NCBI GenBank assembly: GCA_028873815.1
Contig: JAPPNN010000063.1
Location: 1 to 64,000 of the forward strand
Direction of reading: 5' to 3'
Source of the DNA: Gemmatimonadota bacterium
GTDB taxonomy: Bacteria > Gemmatimonadota > Gemmatimonadetes > Longimicrobiales > Gaopeijiaceae
Length of the DNA stretch: 64,000 nt
Part shown: positions 1 to 8,512 of the stretch, piece by piece
Position numbering within the stretch: position 1 is the stretch's first letter
How the letters are laid out: each line of letters begins with the position of its first letter
Made by a program: the position numbers and the translations under genes
Notes under the pieces: generated by a model
Databases searched by the model: none
The model's input: the letters and a program-made list of their open reading frames with translations, nothing else
What the model was told of the DNA's origin: nothing

Positions 1-138
1 CGCTGGAAACCGGCCCCGCGTTCAGGCTCATTTGCCGTTGGACAAGACTGGGGCTACCGAAGGAAAACGATACCAACTATCTTTAAAAGCTATGCTTTGA
101 ACGATTGGGCCAATGCCAACCAGGGGGAGTCCGTCAAA

Positions 139-255
139 GTGAAGGTCCGCACCAGCGTGAAACCCATGTGTGAGTACTGCCGCGTCGTCCGCAGGAAGGG
201 CGTCGTCCGCATCATCTGCAGCCGGAACCCCCGGCACAAGCAGCGTCAGGGCTGA
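139..255 (+). CDS. rpmJ: 50S ribosomal protein bL36 (zinc-ribbon form)
   Basis: This 38-residue protein is bL36, a small zinc-ribbon protein of the large ribosomal subunit. The reading begins [14 protein letters not shown] and shows the four zinc ligands Cys11, Cys14, Cys27 and His33 at the family spacing. The length matches the family exactly. The start is GTG, chosen because the conserved MKVR N-terminus begins there and a purine-rich Shine-Dalgarno (GGGGGAG, about 123-129) lies just upstream. rpsM starts 10 nt after its stop, as expected in the alpha operon. The upstream 138 bases encode no infA-like protein in any frame I can read and are AT-richer, so they are probably leader or intergenic. 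Confidence 0.95.
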   Translation: MKVRTSVKPMCEYCRVVRRKGVVRIICSRNPRHKQRQG

Positions 256-265
256 GGCGGCAACC

Positions 266-646
266 ATGGCACGCATCGCGGGGGTCGATCTTCCCAGGGG
301 CAAGCGAATCGAGGTCGCGCTCACCTACGTGTACGGCGTGGGGCGCACCTCCTCGAAGCAGATACTCGAGGCGGCGGGCATCAATCCCGATCTTCGCACG
401 CACGAGCTGACGGACCAGGACGCGAGTCGTCTGCGCCGTGAGATCGAGCAGAACTACAAGGTCGAGGGTGCGCTGCGCACCGAGGTGTCCATGAACATCA
501 AACGTCTCATGGACATCGGATGCTACCGGGGCCTGCGCCATCGCCGGGGTCTGCCCGTGCGGGGACAGCGGACCCACACGAACGCGCGCACCAAGAAGGG
601 GCCCAGGCGCGCGATCGCGGGCAAGAAGAAGGCTCCCAAGAAGTAG
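266..646 (+). CDS. rpsM: 30S ribosomal protein uS13
   Basis: uS13 sits in the head of the small subunit and contacts the 50S subunit and P-site tRNA. The 126-residue product begins [14 protein letters not shown], the canonical N-terminus. It carries the helix-two-turn-helix core ([14 protein letters not shown]), then the conserved [19 protein letters not shown] segment, and ends in a lysine-rich tail. The ATG at 266 was chosen because it starts the conserved N-terminus; an in-frame ATG at 170 would add 32 Ala/Ser-rich residues overlapping rpmJ. It lies between rpmJ and rpsK in standard alpha-operon order. Confidence 0.96.
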   Translation: MARIAGVDLPRGKRIEVALTYVYGVGRTSSKQILEAAGINPDLRTHELTDQDASRLRREIEQNYKVEGALRTEVSMNIKRLMDIGCYRGLRHRRGLPVRGQRTHTNARTKKGPRRAIAGKKKAPKK

Positions 647-687
647 CCGGGTGCATCGGATAACCTAACAGGCGGATTATCACAGGC

Positions 688-704
688 GCGGGGTAGTGCC
701 CCGC
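688..704 (+). promoter_or_regulatory. Hairpin abutting the rpsK ribosome-binding site
   Basis: GCGGGG (688-693) and CCCCGC (699-704) form a perfect 6-bp GC stem around a 5-nt loop. The Shine-Dalgarno AGGAAGG (705-711) follows at once, then the TTG start of rpsK at 718. The placement suggests a structure that could modulate S11 translation. The effect is inferred, and no homologous element is claimed. Confidence 0.4.
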
Positions 705-717
705 AGGAAGGTGCCGG

Positions 718-1110
718 TTGGCAAACCCCAGATCGACGCGGACGAAGAAATCGAAGAAGGTCGTCGCGGCCGAAGGCGTCGCGCACATCAAGGCGACCTT
801 CAACAACACCATCATCACCATCGCGGACCAGGCCGGGAACGTCCTGGTCTGGGCAACGGCGGGGACGGCCGGCTTCAAGGGATCCAAGAAGTCCACGCCC
901 TTCGCCGCAACCATGGCCGCAGAACAGGCCGGCCGCGATGCTGTCGCCATGGGCGTGCGGCAGATCGTCGTTCGCGTGCAGGGACCCGGCTCCGGCAGGG
1001 AATCCGCGATCCAGGCGCTGGCGGCGGCCGGGCTCAACATCGTCTCGATTCACGATGTGACGCCCCTGCCGCACAACGGCTGTCGGCCACCCAAGAAACG
1101 CCGCGTGTGA
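718..1110 (+). CDS. rpsK: 30S ribosomal protein uS11
   Basis: uS11 is a platform protein of the small subunit near the mRNA exit. The 130-residue product contains the conserved core [15 protein letters not shown] and [13 protein letters not shown], then the C-terminal signature [12 protein letters not shown]. The only start in frame with the full core is TTG at 718; an upstream GTG at 696 is in a different frame. TTG is supported by a strong Shine-Dalgarno (AGGAAGG, 705-711) at normal spacing. It lies 71 nt after rpsM with a GC hairpin in between, and rpsD follows after 23 nt. Confidence 0.95.
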   Translation: MANPRSTRTKKSKKVVAAEGVAHIKATFNNTIITIADQAGNVLVWATAGTAGFKGSKKSTPFAATMAAEQAGRDAVAMGVRQIVVRVQGPGSGRESAIQALAAAGLNIVSIHDVTPLPHNGCRPPKKRRV

Positions 1111-1133
1111 CGGAATAGAGAGACTCCACAACA

Positions 1134-1769
1134 ATGGCACGATACACAGGTCCGGTTTGCAAGCGATGCCGCCGGGAGGGGCAGAAACTCTTCCTGAAGG
1201 GCGCGAAGTGCTACACCGAAAAATGTCCCGTTGAGCGGCGCCAGTATCCGCCGGGCCACCACGGGCCGGCGGCGGTCCGGCGCCGCAAGCAGTCGGACTA
1301 CGCGATGCAGCTGCGCGAGAAGCAGAAAGTCAAGCGCATCTACGGACTGCACGAGAAGCAGTTCCGCAACCTGTTCGAGTACGCCGCGGGGCGGCCGGGC
1401 GTCACGGGCGAGAACCTCATCATCGCGCTGGAGAGCCGTCTGGACAACGTGGTCTTCCGGATGGGCATGGCGGCCAGCCGTCGCCAGGCTCGCCAACTGG
1501 TCCGGCACCGCCACGTCGCCGTCAACGGATCCACGGTGGACATTCCGAGCTATCGGCTCTCCGCCGGCGACGAAGTCGCATTGCGCTCGAAGTCCCGTGA
1601 TCTGGATCTGGTTGCGGCGAGCCTCGAGGCACGCACCCGACCGCCACTGCTGGACTGGCTGTCGCTCGATGAGAAGAAGCGGGTCGGCAGGGTCGTGCGG
1701 GCGCCCACGCGGGGAGACATTCCTCTCGCCGCGCAGGAACAATTGATCGTCGAACTCTATTCCAAGTGA
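1134..1769 (+). CDS. rpsD: 30S ribosomal protein uS4 (zinc-binding type)
   Basis: uS4 nucleates small-subunit assembly by binding the 5' domain of 16S rRNA. The 211-residue product begins MARYTGPVCKRCRREG. It carries Cys9, Cys12, Cys26 and Cys31, the ligands of the zinc-containing S4 type. The S4 RNA-binding domain lies at about 95-160 (ESRLDNVVFRMGMAASRRQARQLV region in shorter pieces) and the C-terminus VELYSK is typical. In other bacteria S4 can repress its own operon; no matching leader was recognised here. It sits between rpsK and rpoA. Confidence 0.95.
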   Translation: MARYTGPVCKRCRREGQKLFLKGAKCYTEKCPVERRQYPPGHHGPAAVRRRKQSDYAMQLREKQKVKRIYGLHEKQFRNLFEYAAGRPGVTGENLIIALESRLDNVVFRMGMAASRRQARQLVRHRHVAVNGSTVDIPSYRLSAGDEVALRSKSRDLDLVAASLEARTRPPLLDWLSLDEKKRVGRVVRAPTRGDIPLAAQEQLIVELYSK

Positions 1770-1843
1770 GCCTGCTGAGAGCCGCACCGTCGACGGTTCA
1801 CGGGGATTCAAGCGGGCATAAACCAGCCAGGGGGATACCTACG

Positions 1844-2887
1844 GTGACTTTGGAGCTTGATCTTTCAGGTCTCGTTCTTCCCGAGCGCATCGAGATTGCG
1901 GAGATGTCGGAGGACGGCCGCTCTGCGGTCTTCGTCCTTGAGCCGCTCGAAAGGGGCTTCGGGCATACGCTGGGCAACTCGGTTCGCCGAGTACTGCTGT
2001 CCTCGCTCAAGGGATCGGCGGTTTGGGCATTCCGGATCGACGGCGTGGTCCATGAGCATCAGACCATCGCTTCCGTCGTGGAGGATGTGCACCAGATCAT
2101 CCAGAACCTGAAGTCGCTCGTGGTCAGCCTCGACGACGACATCGACGAAGCGGTGCTTTCGATTCGGGCGTCCAGGTCGGGTCCGATCAGCGCGCGCCAG
2201 ATCAAGGCGCCCGGGTCGGTCACCATCCACGATCCCGACCATCACATCCTCACGCTGCAGGACGACCGGGAACTCAATATCGAACTGCGCGTCAACAAGG
2301 GTCGCGGCTTCGTGCTCGCGGATCAGGGCCCGGTGCCGAAGGACTCCCCGGTGGACCTGGTTCGGATCGACGCGATCTATAACCCGGTGTTGCGCGCAAA
2401 CTTCACCGTCGAGGAGACGCGTGTCGGGCAGAGGACCGACTTCGACAAGCTGTCCATCCATGTGGAGACCGACGGGTCGGTCGATCCGGAGAGCGCCATT
2501 CGATACTCGGCGGAGCTGGTCCGGAAGCACCTGGAATACATGCTCTACTTCTCGATCGGCGGGCTTCCCGAGGACGAGCCGAGCGCGCTTGCGCCGATCC
2601 CGGAGAAGATGGTCGAACTGTTCCACACCCCGATCGGCGACCTGGCCGAGCTGAGCGTCCGCTCGCGCAATTCGCTGAAGAGGGTATCGATCAAGACGCT
2701 GGGGGACCTGATCAGCCGCACCGAAGAGGAGATGCTGGACATCGACAACTTCGGGAAGAAGTCGCTGACGGAGATGCGCAAGATCCTGCAGGTACACGGT
2801 CTGCGATTCGGGATGAGATTCGAGGAGGGAGACGACGGGAGGCTCTTCCTCGTCCAGGAGGGCGCCGTCGAGCCGACGGGGGAATAG
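1844..2887 (+). CDS. rpoA: DNA-directed RNA polymerase subunit alpha
   Basis: The alpha subunit dimerises to scaffold RNA polymerase assembly. Its C-terminal domain binds UP elements and activators. The 347-residue product has the N-terminal domain (LERGFGHTLGNSVRRVLLSS at about 35-54) and a C-terminal HhH domain (SVRSRNSLKRVSIKTLGDL, then NFGKKSLTEM). I chose the GTG at 1844 because it gives the usual N-terminus (VTLELDLSGL) and follows an AGGGGGA Shine-Dalgarno at about 1830-1836. An in-frame ATG at 1766 would add 26 unrelated residues overlapping rpsD. rplQ follows 3 nt downstream. Confidence 0.96.
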   Translation: MTLELDLSGLVLPERIEIAEMSEDGRSAVFVLEPLERGFGHTLGNSVRRVLLSSLKGSAVWAFRIDGVVHEHQTIASVVEDVHQIIQNLKSLVVSLDDDIDEAVLSIRASRSGPISARQIKAPGSVTIHDPDHHILTLQDDRELNIELRVNKGRGFVLADQGPVPKDSPVDLVRIDAIYNPVLRANFTVEETRVGQRTDFDKLSIHVETDGSVDPESAIRYSAELVRKHLEYMLYFSIGGLPEDEPSALAPIPEKMVELFHTPIGDLAELSVRSRNSLKRVSIKTLGDLISRTEEEMLDIDNFGKKSLTEMRKILQVHGLRFGMRFEEGDDGRLFLVQEGAVEPTGE

Positions 2888-2890
2888 GTC

Positions 2891-3241
2891 ATGCGTCACC
2901 GAAAAAAGGGTAGAAGCCTCTCGCGCTCGCCGAGCCACCGCAAGGCGCTGCTGAGGAACATGGCGATGTCGCTCTTTCAGCACGAGCGGATCACCACGAC
3001 CACGGCGCGCGCCAAGGAGCTGCGGCCCTACGTGGAGCGCCTCATCACGCTGGCCAAGCGGGGAGACCTGCACGCACGCCGGCTGGCGGCCCGCCGGATC
3101 GCCGACCGCGATGTGCTCGGCAAGCTCTTCGATGACATCGCCCCGCGCTACGCCGAGCGCCCGGGAGGCTACACCCGCATTCTCAAGCTGGGCAACCGCA
3201 AGGGTGACGCCGCCGAAATGGCGCTGATCGAGTTAGTGTGA
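2891..3241 (+). CDS. rplQ: 50S ribosomal protein bL17
   Basis: bL17 is a large-subunit protein near the peptide exit tunnel. The 116-residue product begins [20 protein letters not shown], the canonical N-terminus. It continues with the family core ([36 protein letters not shown]) and ends with [18 protein letters not shown]. Length matches the short bacterial form. It begins 3 nt after rpoA and is the last gene of the alpha operon here. Confidence 0.96.
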   Translation: MRHRKKGRSLSRSPSHRKALLRNMAMSLFQHERITTTTARAKELRPYVERLITLAKRGDLHARRLAARRIADRDVLGKLFDDIAPRYAERPGGYTRILKLGNRKGDAAEMALIELV

Positions 3242-3260
3242 TAGAATCGGGCGGCACGGG

Positions 3261-3278
3261 GAGGTTCCGCCGAACCTC
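3261..3278 (+). terminator. Possible hairpin at the end of the alpha operon
   Basis: GAGGTTC (3261-3267) and GAACCTC (3272-3278) form a perfect 7-bp stem with a 4-nt loop, 19 nt after the rplQ stop. No T-run follows, so it is not a classical intrinsic terminator. It could attenuate transcription, stabilise the mRNA end, or be a protein-binding palindrome. Confidence 0.3.
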
Positions 3279-3314
3279 GACAGCCGAACTTGGAACGCGC
3301 AAAGGACAGGCCAG

Positions 3315-3875
3315 ATGGTAACGTTGCTGAATTCCCGCTCGGGGGCGGTTCGACCGGGGACGCTGCTCATGCTGCTGAGCTTCCTCGTGGTTGGGGGTTT
3401 CCTGTACTGGCTCTCCGTCACGGCCGAGCCGACCGAGGTGGTGATCGAGGAGCCGGAAGACGATGTCATGGTGAACGAGGTCGCCTTCGCGGACTTCTCC
3501 GGTGGACCGCCGGCCTACGTGGGACAGGAACTCACGCTGCGGAGCGTCGCGGTGACCAGCCTGTTGCGGCCCCACGCGTTCTGGACGAGCCTGGAGGACG
3601 GACAGAGCACGGCCTATCTGCTGCACTTCTCCGACGCGCTCCAGGCCGACTCGGCGGCGGTCACCGAGGGTACGAGCGTGGACGTTACGGGAACGGTCAT
3701 GCAGATGTCCGACTCCATTCTGGACGCCTGGGAGGCCGCCGGAGCCTTCCCGAACGAGATCGACCGCACCTTGGCCGAGTTCGCGGAGACCTTCATCGAG
3801 GTCACCGTGCTCGGCGGCGACGGGGCGGGTGACGACTCCTCCGAGGCCGGCGAGGCTTCCGAGTCTTCCTCCTGA
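3315..3875 (+). CDS. Membrane-anchored hypothetical protein
   Basis: I do not recognise a named family for this 186-residue protein. It has a short cytoplasmic N-terminus, one hydrophobic membrane segment at about 17-34 (LLMLLSFLVVGGFLYWL), an acidic stretch (about 43-52), and then an extracytoplasmic domain of about 100 residues. That domain's alternating hydrophobic pattern (YVGQELTLRSVAVTSLL; EGTSVDVTGTVMQM) resembles a small OB-fold. The tail is Gly/Glu/Ser-rich and probably disordered. The ATG at 3315 follows an AAAGGA Shine-Dalgarno. It sits 73 nt after rplQ and 64 nt before a nucleotide-sugar dehydrogenase. A role in envelope biology is only a guess. Confidence 0.7.
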   Translation: MVTLLNSRSGAVRPGTLLMLLSFLVVGGFLYWLSVTAEPTEVVIEEPEDDVMVNEVAFADFSGGPPAYVGQELTLRSVAVTSLLRPHAFWTSLEDGQSTAYLLHFSDALQADSAAVTEGTSVDVTGTVMQMSDSILDAWEAAGAFPNEIDRTLAEFAETFIEVTVLGGDGAGDDSSEAGEASESSS

Positions 3876-3939
3876 GACGGTTTCCGCGCCGGCATCGGTG
3901 GGAATGAGGGCGGCGCAGGCCGAAGCCGGACAGTGGGAA

Positions 3940-5292
3940 ATGGCGGACACCGAACGGCGGGACACACCGAAGTCGAAGCGGTCGCGGCTGGAATCGGGTG
4001 ACGCCGTGCTCGGGGTCGTGGGCCTCGGGTACGTCGGCTTGCCGCTTGCCGCGGAGGCCGCGCGGCACGGGATACGGGTCATCGGCTTCGACGTGGATTC
4101 CGAGGTCGTGGACAGTGTCAACGGGGGCCTGAGCCATATTGCCGATCTGCCCGCGTCGGCGGTGTCCGGTGCGCGGGAGCGCGGGCTGCTCGAGGCGACC
4201 GCGGACATGAAACGCCTGAGCCGGTGTGACGCGGTGTCGATTTGCGTGCCCACGCCTCTGTCGAAGACCCGGGATCCCGATATCTCGCACGTTCTGGCCG
4301 CTGCCGAAGCCGTGGCCGCGGTGCTCCGTGAGGACCAGCTCGTCGTGCTGGAGTCGACCACGTATCCGGGCACGACCCGCGAAGTCGTGTTGCCGATCCT
4401 GCGCCGGAGCGGACTCGAGCCCGGGACCGACTTCCATCTGTGCTTCTCGCCCGAACGCGTGGATCCGGGCAACGAGACCTGGAAGACGGGGAACACGCCA
4501 CGCATCATCGGCGGTGTCACGCCGCGATGCACCGAGGTCGGCACGGCGTTCTACTCGCGCTTCGTGGACGATCTGGTGGCGGTATCCTCGGCCGAGGCCG
4601 CCGAACTGGCGAAGATCCTCGAGAACGCGTTTCGCGCGGTGAACATCGGGCTGGTCAACGAGATGGCGCTGATTGCCGACCGGCTCGGGCTCGACATATG
4701 GGAGGTGATCGAGGCCGCGGCCACGAAGCCGTTCGGATTCATGAAATTCACGCCGGGACCGGGTCTCGGCGGCCATTGTCTGCCGGTCGATCCGCACTAC
4801 CTGTCGTGGAAGATGCGCGCGATGGACTACCGCACCCGGTTCATCGAGACGGCCTCCGAGATCAACGCGGAGATGCCGACGTTCGTCGTCGGCAAGGTTC
4901 GGGACGCGCTCAACGGGGCGCGCAAGCCCGTGAACGGGTCCCGGATCGTACTGCTTGGCGTGGCCTTCAAGAAGAATGTGGCCGATGTGCGCGAATCCCC
5001 GGCGATGGACATCCTGGAACTGCTGGAGCGCGACGGGGCGGAGGTGCTGTACCACGATCCCCACGTGCCCGAGTGGCCGACGCGGGACGGTCGCGTGCTC
5101 TGTTCGCAGCCCCTCGCCGATGGTCTGCTGCAGGGAGCGGACGCGGTCGTGATCGTGACGGATCACTCCGCGTTCGACGCGGGGGAGATCTATCGGCTGT
5201 CGCCGATCCTCGTCGACGCGCGCAACGCTACGGCGGCGGTTCCCGAGTCCCGGAGCACGTCCCGTCCGCAGCGCTGGATCGTGAAGGGATGA
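3940..5292 (+). CDS. UDP-N-acetyl-hexosamine 6-dehydrogenase (WecC/WbpA-like)
   Basis: This is a UDP-glucose/GDP-mannose dehydrogenase-family enzyme that oxidises C6 of a nucleotide sugar in two NAD+-dependent steps to the uronate. The Rossmann motif GVVGLGYVGLPLA lies at about 22-34. The central domain has ENAFRAVNIGLVNEMA, and the catalytic Cys is in GPGLGGHCLPVDP near residue 270. The sequence resembles the WecC/WbpA branch acting on UDP-ManNAc or UDP-GlcNAc more than UDP-glucose. The start is uncertain: in-frame ATGs at 3904 and 3940 both have poor spacing, and I chose 3940. It overlaps the next gene by 4 nt (ATGA). Likely role: capsule or O-antigen precursor synthesis. Confidence 0.85.
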   Translation: MADTERRDTPKSKRSRLESGDAVLGVVGLGYVGLPLAAEAARHGIRVIGFDVDSEVVDSVNGGLSHIADLPASAVSGARERGLLEATADMKRLSRCDAVSICVPTPLSKTRDPDISHVLAAAEAVAAVLREDQLVVLESTTYPGTTREVVLPILRRSGLEPGTDFHLCFSPERVDPGNETWKTGNTPRIIGGVTPRCTEVGTAFYSRFVDDLVAVSSAEAAELAKILENAFRAVNIGLVNEMALIADRLGLDIWEVIEAAATKPFGFMKFTPGPGLGGHCLPVDPHYLSWKMRAMDYRTRFIETASEINAEMPTFVVGKVRDALNGARKPVNGSRIVLLGVAFKKNVADVRESPAMDILELLERDGAEVLYHDPHVPEWPTRDGRVLCSQPLADGLLQGADAVVIVTDHSAFDAGEIYRLSPILVDARNATAAVPESRSTSRPQRWIVKG

Positions 5293-6611
5293 GGATCGCG
5301 GTGCTGGGAAGCGGGTATGTAGGACTGACGACCGGGGCGTGCCTGGCGGAGACGGGCAACGATGTCGTGTGCGCGGACGTCGTACAGGAGAAGGTGGACG
5401 CCCTCAACCGGGGGGAAGTCCCCTTCTTCGAACCCGGTCTGGCCGCGCTGCTGGCTGAGAACGTGGCGGCGGGGCGCCTCACCTTCACCACCGACAACGC
5501 GATGGCCGTGCGCGAATCGCACATCGTCTTCATCACCGTTGGGACGCCTCAGGGCGACGACGGGTCCGCGGACCTGCAGCACGTCCTTGCGGCGGCGCGG
5601 GACGTCGGCCGCGCAATGGACGGTGAGCGGATCGTGGTCACCAAGAGCACGGTACCCGTGGGAACCACGCGGATGGTGCGTGAGGCCATCGAGGCCGAGA
5701 CGGATCATCCGGTGCATGTGTGCTGCAACCCGGAATTCCTGAAGGAGGGGGCGGCGATCAGCGACTTCAAGCGGCCGGACCGCGTAGTGCTGGGCGTCGA
5801 CGACTTCGAAGCGGCGGAAGTTCTCCGGGACCTCTACGCGCCCTTCGTGCGGACGGGGCGGGAGATCCTCGTCATGGACACGGCTTCGGCCGAAGTCACG
5901 AAGTACGCGGCCAACGCAATGCTGGCTACCCGCATCAGCTTCATGAACATGATCGCCCGTCTCTGCGAGCGCTCGGGCGCCGATGTGGACATGGTGCGCC
6001 TGGGCGTGGGTTCGGACGCCCGGATCGGCCCGACCTACCTGTTTCCGGGTTTGGGGTACGGGGGCTCCTGCTTCCCCAAGGACGTTACCGCACTCGCGCG
6101 GACCCTCAACGCGATGGAAGTCGATGCGTCGATCCTCGAGGCGGTTGAGCGCGTCAACCAAAAGCAGAAGCGCCTTCTTCTCGAGATGGTGGTCGAGCGT
6201 TTCGGCGAAGACCTGCGTGGGCGGGTATTCGCGGTGTGGGGGCTCGCCTTCAAGCCGGATACCGACGACATGCGCGAGGCACCCAGCCTGTTGACGATCC
6301 GTGGCCTGCTGGCGCATGGCGCCAGGGTTGTCGCTCACGATCCGGCCGCGCTGGAAGCTGCGCGTAGGATCCTGGGATCCGATATCGAGTACTGCGAACA
6401 CAACTACGACGCGCTGGCCGGGGCCGACGCGCTGCTCATCCACACCGAGTGGCATCCCTATCGGCACCCGGACTTCGCGCGGATCCGCACGGCGCTGTCC
6501 GGCGCGGTGGTTTTCGATGGGCGCAATCTCTATACCCCGGAAGTCATGCGGGAACTGGGCTTCGAGTATTTTTCGGTGGGACGGCGTCCCGCCCGGCCGG
6601 TGGCGGGCTGA
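5289..6611 (+). CDS. ugd: UDP-glucose 6-dehydrogenase
   Basis: The 440-residue enzyme converts UDP-glucose to UDP-glucuronate with two NAD+. It has the N-terminal Rossmann motif (AVLGSGYVGLTTGACLA), the central signature (EVTKYAANAMLATRISFMN), and the catalytic Cys in GGSCFPKD near residue 258. The C-terminal domain has WGLAFKPDTDDMREAPS. Features match the TuaD/UGD branch. It overlaps the preceding dehydrogenase by 4 nt and is followed after 3 nt by a UDP-glucuronate decarboxylase that would use its product, giving a UDP-glucose to UDP-glucuronate to UDP-xylose route. Confidence 0.93.
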   Translation: MRIAVLGSGYVGLTTGACLAETGNDVVCADVVQEKVDALNRGEVPFFEPGLAALLAENVAAGRLTFTTDNAMAVRESHIVFITVGTPQGDDGSADLQHVLAAARDVGRAMDGERIVVTKSTVPVGTTRMVREAIEAETDHPVHVCCNPEFLKEGAAISDFKRPDRVVLGVDDFEAAEVLRDLYAPFVRTGREILVMDTASAEVTKYAANAMLATRISFMNMIARLCERSGADVDMVRLGVGSDARIGPTYLFPGLGYGGSCFPKDVTALARTLNAMEVDASILEAVERVNQKQKRLLLEMVVERFGEDLRGRVFAVWGLAFKPDTDDMREAPSLLTIRGLLAHGARVVAHDPAALEAARRILGSDIEYCEHNYDALAGADALLIHTEWHPYRHPDFARIRTALSGAVVFDGRNLYTPEVMRELGFEYFSVGRRPARPVAG

Positions 6612-6614
6612 ACG

Positions 6615-7589
6615 ATGCGCGTGCTGATCACCGGAGTGGCGGGCTTCCTCGGCTCGCACCTTGCGGATCGCTTCCTGGCCGAGGGGTGCGAGGTGCTCGG
6701 CGTGGACAACTTCGTCACCGGTTCGTCCGGCAACCTCGCGCATCTCGAACGGGATCGGCGCTTTCGGCTCATCGAGCGCGACGTCTCGGTGCCTCTGTCC
6801 GTCGATGAGGCGTTGGACGGCGTCCTGCACTTCGCGTCGCCGGCCAGCCCGCCCGACTATCTCGATCTGCCGATTCAGACGCTCGACGCCGGAGGTCTGG
6901 GGGCCCGCCACACGCTGAATCTCGCGCTCCGCCACCGCGCCCGGTATCTGCTGGCTTCGACCTCGGAGGTGTACGGAGACCCCCGTGTGCATCCCCAGAC
7001 GGAGGACTACTGGGGCCATGTCAATCCGGTCGGCCCGAGGAGCGTCTATGACGAGGCGAAGCGGTATGCCGAGGCGATGACCATGGCCTACCACCGAGCG
7101 CATGGGCTTGACACGAGAATCGTGCGGATCTTCAACACCTACGGTACGCGCATGCGTCCCCACGATGGCCGGGTAGTGTCCAACTTCATCGTGCAGGGAC
7201 TGCGAGGGGAGCCGATGACCGTATATGGCGACGGTTCGCAGACCCGTTCGTTCTGCTACGTGGACGATTGCGTGGACGGGATCTTCAGGCTCTTCGAATC
7301 GACGCGCGTCGATCCCGTGAACATCGGCAACCCGGAGGAGGTCACCGTGCTCGAGCTGGCTCGCATGGTGATGAAAGAGACGGGATCGTCGCAGGCACCC
7401 GTGTTTCTTCCGCTGCCCGCCGACGATCCCGGTGTGAGGTGTCCGGACATCGCCGCGGCGCGGAGGCACCTCGGCTGGTCGCCGCGCATCAGCCTGCGCG
7501 AGGGCCTGCGGCGGACCGTCCGCTACTTCGCCGATGTGGCCGCGGGCGCGAACGTGCGATCCCGGGCAATGCGGGAGGTGGCCTCGTGA
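6615..7589 (+). CDS. UDP-glucuronate decarboxylase (UDP-xylose synthase), SDR family
   Basis: This 324-residue extended short-chain dehydrogenase has [15 protein letters not shown] (NAD binding), STSEVYGDP, and the catalytic YDEAK (Tyr-x3-Lys). It closely follows the UXS family, which decarboxylates UDP-glucuronate to UDP-xylose; the [14 protein letters not shown] segment and [10 protein letters not shown] are typical. Context supports this, since UDP-glucose dehydrogenase is immediately upstream. The product probably feeds cell-surface polysaccharide synthesis. Its stop overlaps the GTG start of the next gene (GTGA). Confidence 0.88.
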   Translation: MRVLITGVAGFLGSHLADRFLAEGCEVLGVDNFVTGSSGNLAHLERDRRFRLIERDVSVPLSVDEALDGVLHFASPASPPDYLDLPIQTLDAGGLGARHTLNLALRHRARYLLASTSEVYGDPRVHPQTEDYWGHVNPVGPRSVYDEAKRYAEAMTMAYHRAHGLDTRIVRIFNTYGTRMRPHDGRVVSNFIVQGLRGEPMTVYGDGSQTRSFCYVDDCVDGIFRLFESTRVDPVNIGNPEEVTVLELARMVMKETGSSQAPVFLPLPADDPGVRCPDIAAARRHLGWSPRISLREGLRRTVRYFADVAAGANVRSRAMREVAS

Positions 7590-8512
7590 CCGGCGCCCGA
7601 TCGTGGCGCATGGCCCTCTGGGTGGGCGCGCTGGCTGTCCTGATCCCGGCATGCGGAGCGGATCCGGGTGAGGCGGCCGCACTGCTGCGCGGCGACCGTG
7701 CGTTCGCGCGCGGCGAGTACGAGGAGGCGCTCGCCGAGTATCGTCTGGCGCTGCTCAGGGAGAATCCGGGCGAGGACGGCGTCGTGCGGGCCGCGCACGC
7801 CTACGTGGCGCTCGGGCGGGTCGACGAGGCGCGCTCGCTGTACGAGCAGGCCGTTGCGGCCGACGATTCCTACGCCAATCAGGCGGTGTCGGACTTCGTC
7901 GCCCTGGCAAGGCGCGAGCACGAGGCGGGCGACAGCTACGGAATGGCCTCGGCGATGGAGGCGGCGCTGCACTTCCGCCCGGGCATCGTGGTGGAGGGGC
8001 TGGCGCTGCCGATGGCACGGCACTACAGCAACAGTGGCGAGTACGCACGTGCGCGGCCACTCTACCTGAGGGCGCTGGGCCAGAACCGCGACGATGCGGA
8101 CATCGTGTTCGAGACCGCGCTCGCGCACGAGGAGATCGGCGACTGCGAGCGGGCGCTGGTGTACTTCGACCAGTTTGTGGAACTGGCGCCGCGCCGTACG
8201 GCAGAGGTCAGCTGGCATGTGGGCTCCTGTTCCTTTCAGCTATCCCGGGAGTTGGCGGAAGAAGGGGCTCTCGACGAGGCGCTGTTGTATCTGGGTGCGA
8301 TGATCGATCTGGCGGAACCCAGGCCGCTGCTGGCCCAGGCATATATGGACAAGGGCGAATTGCTCGCGCAACTCGGCGACTGCCTGTCCGCGGTGGAGGC
8401 CTTCCGGGCCGTTGGCGATGCGGATCCCTCAGGGTCGGGTCCGCTCGTGGGTCAGGCGAGAGCACGCGTGGACGAGATCCGTTTCGGCGAGAGGGGGGAC
8501 GCGCTGTGCTGA
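7586..8512 (+). CDS. TPR-repeat lipoprotein
   Basis: The 308-residue product has a signal segment at about 9-22 ending in a lipobox-like IPAC, so Cys is probably lipidated. The rest is helical tetratricopeptide repeats (for example [63 protein letters not shown]). TPRs scaffold protein interactions; no catalytic motif is visible. GTG at 7586 was chosen because it overlaps the previous stop (GTGA) and gives a proper signal sequence. It overlaps the BamD-like gene, suggesting a shared envelope role. The specific function is unknown. Confidence 0.8.
   Translation: MTGARSWRMALWVGALAVLIPACGADPGEAAALLRGDRAFARGEYEEALAEYRLALLRENPGEDGVVRAAHAYVALGRVDEARSLYEQAVAADDSYANQAVSDFVALARREHEAGDSYGMASAMEAALHFRPGIVVEGLALPMARHYSNSGEYARARPLYLRALGQNRDDADIVFETALAHEEIGDCERALVYFDQFVELAPRRTAEVSWHVGSCSFQLSRELAEEGALDEALLYLGAMIDLAEPRPLLAQAYMDKGELLAQLGDCLSAVEAFRAVGDADPSGSGPLVGQARARVDEIRFGERGDALC

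Noticed and set aside
1-138. Possible end of infA or another gene before rpmJ
   Set aside because: No frame reads as an infA C-terminus or other recognisable protein. The stretch is AT-rich, and only a weak TATGCT (91-96) without a good -35 was seen, so no promoter is claimed.
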